From contig JAGFJG010000191.1 of the NCBI GenBank assembly GCA_024102915.1, positions 1-37,684 on the forward strand: a stretch of 37,684 nucleotides of DNA. The letters run 5' to 3'. The stretch's first letter is position 1, and each line of letters starts with the position of its first letter. Of the stretch, positions 31,106-37,684 are shown one piece after another. The position numbers and the translations under genes are program-made. The notes under the pieces were generated by a model. The model was given only the letters and a program-made list of their open reading frames with translations, was not told the origin of the DNA and did no database searches. Source of the stretch: Caldilineales bacterium. Lineage in GTDB: Bacteria > Chloroflexota > Anaerolineae > J102.

Positions 31106-31588
31106 ATGTCACGTCGCAAACAAAACTCAAAACTACCCTACTTGATGCTGATTGGCGGAGGCGTGCTTCTGCTGATCACAATACTTCTGTGGGCAACTCA
31201 GCCAAAAACGCTTGAACCGACCATGAGTGTCCAACAGCCTGCCGACTCGCACGAGGAGGAGACTTACCCCGAAATACCGCGCGTAAGCCTCCGTGATGCG
31301 AAAGCGGCCTTCGATGGGAACACAGCCATCTTCCTGGACGTGCGCGATGTGGATTCGTACGCCAGCGCTCACATCCCCAATGCCCTCAACATCCCCCTGT
31401 CGTCGCTGGCCGCCCGCCTCAGCGAGCTCGACAAGAATGCTCAGATCATGACGTACTGTACCTGACCGAGCGAAGAATCCAGCGCCCGTGCGGCGCGTAT
31501 CATGCTCGACAACGGTTTTGAGAATGTCACACCCCTCCTCGGCGGATTTCGCGCGTGGAGCCAGGCCGGCTATCCCGTCGCACCGTGA
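31106..31588 (+). CDS. Membrane-anchored rhodanese, predicted selenoprotein (CTU)
   Basis: A 160-residue protein if TGA at 31463 is read as selenocysteine. An N-terminal helix (about 11-30) anchors a rhodanese domain (SLRDAKAAFDGNTAIFLDVR, SAHIPNALNIPLSSL). The active-site loop reads MTYCT (Cys118), TGA (Sec120), then PSEESSARAARIMLDNGFEN and PLLGGFRAW in the same frame to TGA at 31586. Relatives carry YCTCP, so TGA replaces the second loop Cys. A perfect 5-bp hairpin follows. Rhodanese family members transfer sulfane sulfur; the Sec could assist persulfide or selenenyl chemistry. GAGGTAA precedes ATG 31106. A second rhodanese follows 30 nt downstream. Confidence 0.78.
31482..31496 (+). promoter_or_regulatory. 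Bacterial SECIS-like hairpin of the rhodanese gene
   Basis: GCGCC (31482-31486) pairs perfectly with GGCGC (31492-31496) around loop CGTGC, which begins 21 nt after TGA 31463-31465. The stem is short but fully G/C. The loop is identical to that of the UxxU gene. Confidence 0.65.
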
Positions 31589-31618
31589 ATGGGCATCAAA
31601 CAAGGAGACTAAACCATC

Positions 31619-32038
31619 ATGACTAACCGTTTCCTAACTCTGGTCGTCTTCATCGTGATAGCCATCATACTTGCTGCCTGCGCCGCCCCAACAATAAGCG
31701 GGCGGGAAGTGCAGGTCGAGGGAGGAATCTACCGCGCCGTAAACGTGCAGGAATTATCGACTATGCTTGAAGACAAGGATTTTCTCATGGTCAATGTGCA
31801 CACACCCTGGCAGGGTGATATTCAACAGACCGATCAGCAATTGCCCTTCGACCAGATCGAACAGAGCGTAGATCAGCTTCCCGCGCGCAAAGACGATCAG
31901 ATACTCCTGTACTGTTACAGCGACGGCATGGCCAAGACCGCCGCCAAATCTCTGATCGGTCTGGGGTACTCAAACGTCTGGATGCTTGAAGGCGGGACAG
32001 TTGCCTGGGAAGAGGCCGGATTCACTCTTGAAAAGTAA
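31619..32038 (+). CDS. Rhodanese-like lipoprotein
   Basis: A 139-residue lipoprotein (LAAC lipobox, Cys21) with a rhodanese domain. The usual DVR motif is changed to VNVHTPWQGDI and the active-site loop is LLYCYSDGMAKTAA (Cys99), with a standard Cys rather than Sec. LEGGTVAWEEAGF is the conserved C-terminal motif. It probably works with the preceding membrane-anchored rhodanese in envelope sulfur transfer or thiol redox. AAGGAG lies upstream of ATG 31619. Confidence 0.85.
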   Translation: MTNRFLTLVVFIVIAIILAACAAPTISGREVQVEGGIYRAVNVQELSTMLEDKDFLMVNVHTPWQGDIQQTDQQLPFDQIEQSVDQLPARKDDQILLYCYSDGMAKTAAKSLIGLGYSNVWMLEGGTVAWEEAGFTLEK

Positions 32039-32062
32039 GAACATGAGCTTCTGAACCAAGCT

Positions 32063-32686
32063 GTGAACAATCAACGCAACCTCCAAATCTACCGCCTCTG
32101 GGCCTTCGTCTATGATGCCTGGATTCCCTTGCTCTATGGCCGCGCCCGCCGCCGCGCCGTTACCTTGCTCGATCTCCAGCCTGGCGAACGCCTGCTGATC
32201 CCCGGCATCGGCACCGGTCTCGATTTGCCTCATATCCCAGCCGGGGTATCCATCGTGGGCGCCGACCTCAGCCCGGATATGCTCGCCAAGGCCAAAGCGA
32301 AAGCGCAAAACCGAGACGTGACCTTGCTGGAAATGGACGTTCAGGTCCTGAACTTCGCCGACGACACCTTCGACGCCGTGCTCTTCAACCTGCTCCTTGC
32401 CGTCGTTCCCGATGGGGCGGCGGCCTTTGCCGAGGGCTGGCGGACCCTCAAGCCGGGCGGGCGAGCCGTAATCTTCGACAAATTCTTGCCCGAAGGCGCT
32501 GCGCTGACGCCCGGTCGCCGTTTGCTTGGACGTGTATTGCGTTCGATAGGCACAGACCCCAACCGCCGCCTCAACGACATCATTGCGGGAACGTCCGATC
32601 TGATGATCGAAAGCGATGAACCCAGCCTGCTGCGCGGACAATATCGCACGCTGTTGCTGCGTAAGAAGGTTGGGGGAATCTCTTGA
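32063..32686 (+). CDS. SAM-dependent methyltransferase
   Basis: A 207-residue class I methyltransferase of the UbiE/phosphatidylethanolamine N-methyltransferase type. Motif I is LLIPGIGTGLDLPHI, the motif II acidic region is VGADLSPDMLAKA, and DDTFDAVLFNLLL and LKPGGRAVIFDKF complete the fold. The substrate could be a lipid, quinone or small molecule; its presence in a metal locus does not decide this. The start is GTG 32063. The stop overlaps the TTG start of the DUF1624 gene, so the two are coupled. Confidence 0.85.
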   Translation: MNNQRNLQIYRLWAFVYDAWIPLLYGRARRRAVTLLDLQPGERLLIPGIGTGLDLPHIPAGVSIVGADLSPDMLAKAKAKAQNRDVTLLEMDVQVLNFADDTFDAVLFNLLLAVVPDGAAAFAEGWRTLKPGGRAVIFDKFLPEGAALTPGRRLLGRVLRSIGTDPNRRLNDIIAGTSDLMIESDEPSLLRGQYRTLLLRKKVGGIS

Positions 32687-33435
32687 CAAGAGACCAAAAT
32701 CGACGCCTGTGGGAGGTGGATGTAGCGCGTGGCGTCGCCATTATCATGGTTGTCGTCTACCATCTCGCCTGGGATTTGAACGCCTTTGGCGGCTGGGACA
32801 TCAACCTGCGTTCAGGATTCTGGCACTACTTCCAGCGCGTGACGGCCAGCACATTCATCTTGTTGGTCGGCCTGTCCTTAACTCTCAGTTATCGCAGGGC
32901 GGGCCATCCCGCCCGCAAGATGTACCGGCATCACTTGCGCCGAGGTTTGAAGTTCTTTGCCCTGGGGATGGTGATCATCGGCGTAACATGGTTGCTTTTG
33001 CGGCAGGGATACGTACAATTCGGCATCCTGCACTTTATCGGGGTTGCGATCATGATCGCCTACCCATTTCTCGGCCTGCGCTTCATCAACCTGGGATTGG
33101 GCCTGATTTTGCTAATAGCAGGGCAATATATCGACGAGATTTCCGTGCCTGCCGGCTGGCTGGTCTGGTTGGGCTTGCCTCCCGCAGGTTATTATGCCGT
33201 CGATTACTTTCCACTTGTGCCCTGGTTTGGCCTTGTACTGATCGGCATCTTTCTGGGCAATTGGCTCTATGGCGACCAGCCCCTTGTTCGGCTGCCCGAC
33301 CTCTCTCATCTTGCCCCCGTCGCCTTCTTGAGCAGGCTGGGGCGGCATACCCTATCCATCTATCTATTCCATCAGCCAGTTCTGCTGATTCTGTTGGCTG
33401 CTTCAGGTATGATTGACATTGGGATTCTGGGCTAG
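32683..33435 (+). CDS. DUF1624 integral membrane acyltransferase-like protein
   Basis: A 250-residue polytopic membrane protein of the DUF1624/heparan-alpha-glucosaminide acetyltransferase-like group: RLWEVDVARGVAIIMVVVYH at the N-terminus, then several helices (LILLIAGQYI, FGLVLIGIFLGNWLYG) and the C-terminal LSIYLFHQPVLLILL. The conserved Asp and His near the start are family features. The TTG start overlaps the methyltransferase stop. The substrate is unknown. It is followed by a promoter that separates it from the CmtR-like unit. Confidence 0.8.
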   Translation: MTRDQNRRLWEVDVARGVAIIMVVVYHLAWDLNAFGGWDINLRSGFWHYFQRVTASTFILLVGLSLTLSYRRAGHPARKMYRHHLRRGLKFFALGMVIIGVTWLLLRQGYVQFGILHFIGVAIMIAYPFLGLRFINLGLGLILLIAGQYIDEISVPAGWLVWLGLPPAGYYAVDYFPLVPWFGLVLIGIFLGNWLYGDQPLVRLPDLSHLAPVAFLSRLGRHTLSIYLFHQPVLLILLAASGMIDIGILG

Positions 33436-33447
33436 TGCCGAGTCGAT

Positions 33448-33502
33448 TTGACATACAGCATGACTATAGTTAAAATATCATCAATCGCTGATATGATGAT
33501 AT
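33448..33502 (+). promoter_or_regulatory. Promoter and palindromic operator of the CmtR-like gene
   Basis: TTGACA (33448-33453), a 17-nt spacer and TAAAAT (33471-33476) form a strong promoter. ATATCATC (33475-33482) and GATGATAT (33495-33502) form an exact inverted repeat overlapping the -10 and the start region, where an ArsR-type repressor would block transcription. The ATG of the repressor gene is at 33514. Confidence 0.7.
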
Positions 33503-33513
33503 AGGAGATCAAA

Positions 33514-33873
33514 ATGTTACTTGTCGCAGAACCCGCCACCGGACTTGCCGTCAAAGCCAAACTCTTTCGTGGCTTCAGTGATTCCTCGCGCCTGAGCATC
33601 ATTGAAGCTCTGCGAGGCGGTCCGCTTACCGTTGGCGAGATCACCACCATGACAAATCTTGCCCAATCTAATGTCTCGAATCATTTGAAATGCTTGCGTG
33701 ATTGCGGACTGGTGGTAGCGAAACGCAATGGCCGCTACGTGGCCTACCATCTCAGCGACGACCGTGTGGGCGATATTCTGACCCTAGCCGAATCTCTATT
33801 GGCCGATGTAGCGCGAAGCGTGTACGAATGCACTCGGTACAACCAGCCTCCGCACGAGGAGACACGAGAATGA
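33514..33873 (+). CDS. CmtR-like ArsR-family Cd/Pb sensor
   Basis: A 119-residue winged-helix repressor (VKAKLFRGFSDSSRLSIIEA, LAQSNVSNHLKCLRDCGLVV). Cys60 and Cys64 in KCLRDCG plus Cys106 in VYECTRY match the C57-C61-C102 ligand set of mycobacterial CmtR, which senses Cd(II) and Pb(II). AGGAG lies upstream of ATG 33514. The stop overlaps the ATPase start (ATGA), so the pump and its repressor are translationally coupled, and autoregulation through the palindrome at 33475-33502 is likely. Confidence 0.9.
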   Translation: MLLVAEPATGLAVKAKLFRGFSDSSRLSIIEALRGGPLTVGEITTMTNLAQSNVSNHLKCLRDCGLVVAKRNGRYVAYHLSDDRVGDILTLAESLLADVARSVYECTRYNQPPHEETRE

Positions 33874-35990
33874 GTGATTCGCGAGCGACGTTGGAACTGC
33901 GCGTCGGCAACCTTGATTGCGAACATGATGCCGCAGCCATGGAACGGGGATTGTCCGGCTTCGAGGGCCTGGACGCACTCAAAATCTACCCCAAAGCGGC
34001 CAAGATCAAGCTGAGCTATGACCCGGAAGCGACCGACGCCGACGCCCTGAAGGAAAAACTGGATGAGATCGGCTTTCCGCCCCATGAAGGGCTGAGTATG
34101 CCGGAACAGCCCAAACCCTGGCGTAATCCCAAGGTGATTAGCTCGTTGATCTCCGGCGTACTGCTACTAATCGGCTTCTTGTTGAGCCTGAGCGCTGCCC
34201 CAGCGTTTGTCTCCACACTGCTCTTCTTCGCCGCTATCCTCATCGGCGGCTATTACTTCGGACGCGAAGGCATTGAGGGCTTGATCTATGAGCGCAGTAT
34301 CGGCATCGAACTGCTGATGACTGTCGCCGCCGTGGTGGCGGCGCTTATGGGACAGCCGGGCGAGGCAGCCATGCTCGTCTTCCTTTACTCCATCAGCGAG
34401 GCCATCGAGGGCTACACGGAGGAAAAAACCCGCTCGGCCATCAAAGCCCTGATGGACCTGGCCCCCAAGGTGGCTCTGGTGCGGCGCAATGGCCGCGAGG
34501 TGGAGATTCCGGTCGAAGAAGTGACCGTAGGCGATGTGTTCATCGTCAAGCCCGGCCAGTCCCTGGCCACGGACGGTGAGGTGCTGGTCGGCGCCTCAAG
34601 TGTAAACCAGGCCCCTGTTACCGGCGAGAGCGTGCCGGTGGAAAAACAGCCAGGCGACACCGTTTTTGCCGGCAGCATCAATGGTGAAGGTGCGTTGGAG
34701 GTGCGAGCCAGCAAAGCTTTTGCCGACAACACCATCAGCCGCATCATCCAGATGGTGGAAGAGGCCCAGGAGCGCAAGGGGCAGAGCCAGCGCTTCATCG
34801 AGCGTTTTGGGGCGCGTTACAGCCCGCTTGTCTTGCTGGCCGGGATTCTCATATCCATTGTGCCCCCGCTGCTCTTTGGCGCAGATTGGAGTACCTGGAT
34901 AACGCGAGCGACCGTCTTTATTGTGGCCGCGGCCCCGTGCGCCCTGGTCATCTCTATTCCGATTACGCTGGTGGCCACACTGGGCACCGGAGCCCGGCAG
35001 GGCGTGCTGATTAAGGGCGGGATGTACATTGAAGAACTCGCCAAAGTGAAGGTCGTGGCGATGGACAAGACCGGCACGCTGACTCGAGGCGAACCTGAAG
35101 TGACCGATGTGCTTGTCGTGAACAATAAAGGACTGGACAATGCACAAGTCCTGGCCTTGGCCGCCGGGATTGAACGGCGCAGCCAGCACCCTCTGGCTCA
35201 GGCCATTGTCCGCCACGCTGAGGCGCAGGCGGTGGCGCCGGTTGAGGTCAATGACTTTCGCTCGCTGACCGGGGCTGGCGTATCGGCCCGGCGCAATGGG
35301 CAGGCGGTCTATGTCGGCAGTCCAGACTTCTTCCGTTCGCAATTAGGGCAGACGCTGGATACCCAGACAGAAATGGTCCAGCAGTTGCAGGCCGAGGGCA
35401 AGACCGTCGTGGCGGTCGGCGATGAAACCTCAGTCTGGGGACTGGTCGCCATTCGGGACAATATCCGGCCCAATGCCCGGCAGGCAATTGCGGCCCTGCA
35501 CGCCGGCGGCGTGGATAAAGTAGTGATGCTCACTGGCGACAACGAACGCACTGCACAGGCTATCGCCCGCGAGTTGGGCCTTGACGAGGTGTATGCCGAC
35601 CTGAAACCGGAGGACAAGGTGACCAAAGTGCGCGAACTGGCCGAGCGCTATGGCCACGTGGCGATGGTCGGCGATGGCGTCAACGATGCGCCTGCTCTGG
35701 CCGAAGCGACCGTCGGTATTGCCATGGGTGCGGCCGGAACCGATGTGGCTTTGGAAACGGCAGACGTGGCCCTGATGGCTGACAACCTGGAAAAGCTGGC
35801 CTACGCCCTCCAACTGGCGAAGCGCAACCAGTCGGTCGTCAACCAGAACCTGGCCCTGTCGGCGGTTGTGATTGGGGCGCTGGTGATTGGCGCCATTGGC
35901 GGCTTTTTCACCCTACCGATGGCCGTACTGGGCCACGAGATCAGCGAGTTCATCGTCATCGGCAGCGGGTTGCGCATGCTGCGGTCCTGA
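33870..35990 (+). CDS. P1B-type heavy-metal ATPase with APC motif (Cd/Zn/Pb-like)
   Basis: A 706-residue ATPase with an N-terminal HMA-like domain in which the usual GMDCxxC is LDCEHDA (a single Cys). The transmembrane motif is APCALVISIPITLV (Ala355-Pro-Cys), where Zn/Cd pumps have CPC. DKTGTLTRG (Asp399), VTGESVPVEK, SQHPLAQA and GDGVNDAPALA are intact, and the end has HEISEFIV. APC in place of CPC changes the transported-ion site and may mark a subgroup. The coupled CmtR-like repressor suggests Cd or Pb export. ATG 33870 overlaps the repressor stop. The convergent multicopper oxidase gene ends 13 nt beyond the stop. Confidence 0.9.
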   Translation: MSDSRATLELRVGNLDCEHDAAAMERGLSGFEGLDALKIYPKAAKIKLSYDPEATDADALKEKLDEIGFPPHEGLSMPEQPKPWRNPKVISSLISGVLLLIGFLLSLSAAPAFVSTLLFFAAILIGGYYFGREGIEGLIYERSIGIELLMTVAAVVAALMGQPGEAAMLVFLYSISEAIEGYTEEKTRSAIKALMDLAPKVALVRRNGREVEIPVEEVTVGDVFIVKPGQSLATDGEVLVGASSVNQAPVTGESVPVEKQPGDTVFAGSINGEGALEVRASKAFADNTISRIIQMVEEAQERKGQSQRFIERFGARYSPLVLLAGILISIVPPLLFGADWSTWITRATVFIVAAAPCALVISIPITLVATLGTGARQGVLIKGGMYIEELAKVKVVAMDKTGTLTRGEPEVTDVLVVNNKGLDNAQVLALAAGIERRSQHPLAQAIVRHAEAQAVAPVEVNDFRSLTGAGVSARRNGQAVYVGSPDFFRSQLGQTLDTQTEMVQQLQAEGKTVVAVGDETSVWGLVAIRDNIRPNARQAIAALHAGGVDKVVMLTGDNERTAQAIARELGLDEVYADLKPEDKVTKVRELAERYGHVAMVGDGVNDAPALAEATVGIAMGAAGTDVALETADVALMADNLEKLAYALQLAKRNQSVVNQNLALSAVVIGALVIGAIGGFFTLPMAVLGHEISEFIVIGSGLRMLRS

Positions 35991-36003
35991 GTTGGCTATC
36001 GCT

Positions 36004-37656
36004 CTACGCCGACGAAACGACCTCAAAGTTACGCATCATGCCCATGTCTTCATGTTCGAGATTGTGGCAATGGTAGAGGAAGAGGCCGGTGAAATCGTCG
36101 AAGCGGCGGATGACTTTCACGCGCTCGCCCGGCATCACTAACACCGTGTCCTTCCAACCTCCATCCACGAAGCCGGCGCTGAGGCTCTCCCAGGCGGCGC
36201 GCCCGCTCCGATCCACTTGCCGTTCCAGCACTTGAAACTGCTCGCCGTGCATGTGCATGGGGTGCGGCAGCATGCCCATCATGCCGCCCATCATCCCCCC
36301 GCCTTCGTTCACGAACTCCCAGATCTCGGTGCTGCCCAACCGCACTTGTTCGTCCGGGGCGACAGCGGTCATCTCGAAGGAACGACCGTTGAGCGTCCAA
36401 CCTCGCGGGGGTTGCATGCGCAGAGCGACGCGCCGTGTTTGGGCGGCGTCTTGCGGCGATATGCGCTCGATGGTGGAAAGGCGTTCGGGCAGGGGGGAGC
36501 GCTCGTCCGACTGGCGCTCGACGCGTACGGTCAGGATGGGATAACGCTCGCCCAAAGGTAGCGCCGCCGAGCCCTCTCTCATCATGCCGCCACCCATCAT
36601 GCCGCCGCCCATCGTGCCCGTGGGGGCGATGAATGGCTGATTTTGCAAGACCATCTCGCTGCCCACCGCCCGATCACTGAAATCCGCCCATAACTCGACG
36701 CGCTCGCCCGGGGCCAGGGTGACGTAGGGCTTTTGCACTGGCGTCTCCAGCAGACCGCCATCGTTGCCGATCACGGTGAGGGGCGCGCTGTCGTTCCAGC
36801 CCAGTTTATAAATGCGCGAGTTGGAGCCGTTGAGCAGACGCAGACGGTAGGGGCGAGTCGCCACCGGCAGGGTGAAATCGGGCTGGCCGTTGACGAGGAT
36901 CTGGTCGCCCAGGAAACCATCCATCTGATCCATCATGCCGTTGGAGAGGTAAACGAGCTGGTTGTCGCTGTTGAATAGCCGATCCTGGATCACCAGAGGG
37001 ATGTCGAATTCGCCGCCGGGGAGTCCAGCCGCCCGCTCTTCCTCATCACTGACCAGGAAGAAGCCGGCCATGCCGGCGTAAACCTGCGGCCCGGTGAGGC
37101 CGTGAGGATGGGGATGGTACCAGTAGGTCCCGGCCCGGTTCAGCACCTCGAATTCGTAGTCGTAGCGCTCGCCCTGGTTGATGGCGTGGCGCGGATGCCC
37201 GTCCATCTCGGCGGGGACGTGCAGGCCGTGCCAGTGGACGATAGTTTCCCGCGGGATCTGGCTCGTCAAGTTGACACGCAGGCGCTGGCCTTTGTTCAGG
37301 CGGAAGATCGGGCCGAGATAAGTGTCGGGCAGGGATTGCAGCGAGGCTGCATCCCCCTTGAGCACCTCGCCCTGAAATTGCCAAACCTGGGTGGGCTGGC
37401 CGGAGAAGATGGGGACGGTGGCGGGGATGGCGCTGAGGGCGATCTCCACGTCGGCGGCAGCGGCACTGGCGGTTGTCGCTGGGGTTGTGGTCGGCGCCTT
37501 CTGCGGAGGCGTTGTGGGGGCGGGGCCATCATCCAGACCGGATGTGGAAGAGGTCGGGATGGGCAGAATGGCGGGGGGCGCGCAGGCTGCCAGGGCCGCG
37601 GCAGCCAATCCGGCCCCGCCGATGCCCAGGAATTTACGTCGGCTGATTTTGTTCAT
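36004..37656 (-). CDS. Multicopper oxidase (CueO/CopA-like), Tat lipoprotein
   Basis: A 550-residue laccase-type oxidase. The N-terminus SRRKFLGIGGAGLAAAALAAC has a twin-arginine motif and a lipobox Cys25, followed by a Pro/Thr-rich linker. Copper-ligand motifs are HWHGLHVP (about 141-146), HPHPHG (about 181-186), HPMHMHGEQF and FLYHCHNLEHEDMGMM, which together give the type 1, 2 and 3 copper sites. A Met-rich loop (GTMGGGMMGGGMM, about residue 350, and a second near EGGGMMGGMMGM) resembles the copper-binding insert of CueO. Expected role: oxidation of Cu(I) to less toxic Cu(II) outside the cell membrane. It is convergent with the APC ATPase. Confidence 0.93.
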   Translation of the reverse strand: MNKISRRKFLGIGGAGLAAAALAACAPPAILPIPTSSTSGLDDGPAPTTPPQKAPTTTPATTASAAAADVEIALSAIPATVPIFSGQPTQVWQFQGEVLKGDAASLQSLPDTYLGPIFRLNKGQRLRVNLTSQIPRETIVHWHGLHVPAEMDGHPRHAINQGERYDYEFEVLNRAGTYWYHPHPHGLTGPQVYAGMAGFFLVSDEEERAAGLPGGEFDIPLVIQDRLFNSDNQLVYLSNGMMDQMDGFLGDQILVNGQPDFTLPVATRPYRLRLLNGSNSRIYKLGWNDSAPLTVIGNDGGLLETPVQKPYVTLAPGERVELWADFSDRAVGSEMVLQNQPFIAPTGTMGGGMMGGGMMREGSAALPLGERYPILTVRVERQSDERSPLPERLSTIERISPQDAAQTRRVALRMQPPRGWTLNGRSFEMTAVAPDEQVRLGSTEIWEFVNEGGGMMGGMMGMLPHPMHMHGEQFQVLERQVDRSGRAAWESLSAGFVDGGWKDTVLVMPGERVKVIRRFDDFTGLFLYHCHNLEHEDMGMMRNFEVVSSA

Positions 37657-37684
37657 GAGTGTCCTTATTTTGATGCTGCTGAAT

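Noticed and set aside
21860..31588. The TGA-interrupted genes as ordinary pseudogenes
   Set aside because: No frameshifts or other stops occur in them, the TGAs fall only on Cys positions, and hairpins follow. True pseudogenes in this window (9105, 19287, 19745) look different, with TAG, deletions and frameshifts.
21860..31588. Alternative genetic code (TGA as Trp or Gly)
   Set aside because: Many genes, for example those ending at 4511, 9778, 12100, 13143 and 21730, stop at TGA with family-typical length, and Trp is coded by TGG throughout.
1..37684. CRISPR arrays, tRNA or rRNA genes, including tRNA-Sec
   Set aside because: No regularly spaced repeats, cloverleaf-like sequences or rRNA segments were recognised on either strand.

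Overview
This 37.7 kb window reads as a metal-handling and cytochrome-assembly region of a bacterial chromosome, about 55-60% G+C by eye. I infer a Chloroflexota-like bacterium from the mix of families (DUF3105, DUF1573 and DUF1624 proteins, small SHOCT membrane proteins, a PCYCGC-motif lipoprotein, a CxxxY-type CcmE). That placement is an inference from gene content. UGG codes for Trp and many genes end normally in TGA, so the genetic code is standard.

Layout. 1-2847: 3' part of a CPC-type copper ATPase and a CsoR-like/YHS fusion. 3134-6247: Crp/Fnr-type regulator, NarL-type response regulator and NarX-like histidine kinase. 6585-7889: an intact DDE transposase. 8207-8815 (minus): a DoxX-like membrane protein. 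9012-9770: a LuxR-regulator tail next to a decayed transposase. 9778-17218 (minus): a System I cytochrome c maturation operon with ccmE, ccmF, ccmH, two ResA/TlpA-like thioredoxins and accessory membrane proteins. 17914-19088 (minus): Rieske protein and a SHOCT protein. 19287-20360: remnants of a P-type ATPase and a sensor kinase. 20464-27673 (plus): SHOCT protein, cytochrome c, cupredoxin, PCYCGC lipoprotein, CuA-domain protein, NosR/NapH-like 4Fe-4S membrane protein, CuA-cytochrome c fusion, thioredoxin-like lipoprotein, DUF3105, DUF6174-like and DUF1573 proteins. 27751-35990 (plus): two ArsR-family sensors each preceding a P1B ATPase, with PCuAC, two rhodaneses, a methyltransferase and a DUF1624 protein between them. 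36004-37656 (minus): a multicopper oxidase.

The main discovery is a cluster of four probable selenoprotein genes within 10 kb. In each, the reading frame meets TGA exactly where the family has a redox Cys, and the homology resumes in the same frame after it: PCYCGC lipoprotein (UGIC), thioredoxin-like lipoprotein (UPAU, two Sec), DUF1573 protein (CU) and rhodanese (CTU). Every TGA is followed after 17-26 nt by a perfect 5-7 bp hairpin with a 5-nt loop carrying GU at loop positions 2-3, as expected of bacterial SECIS elements. No selA, selB, selC or selD is in the window, so this machinery must lie elsewhere if the reading is right.

Together the genes suggest envelope copper and thiol chemistry: copper and divalent-metal export (three P1B ATPases with CPC, SPC and APC motifs), periplasmic copper binding and oxidation (PCuAC, cupredoxins, multicopper oxidase), electron transfer (cytochromes c, Rieske, CuA domains, 4Fe-4S protein) and thiol/selenol redox proteins. 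A shared upstream pattern of TCA triplets spaced over 22 nt precedes both SHOCT genes and the DUF1573 gene, suggesting a common regulator.
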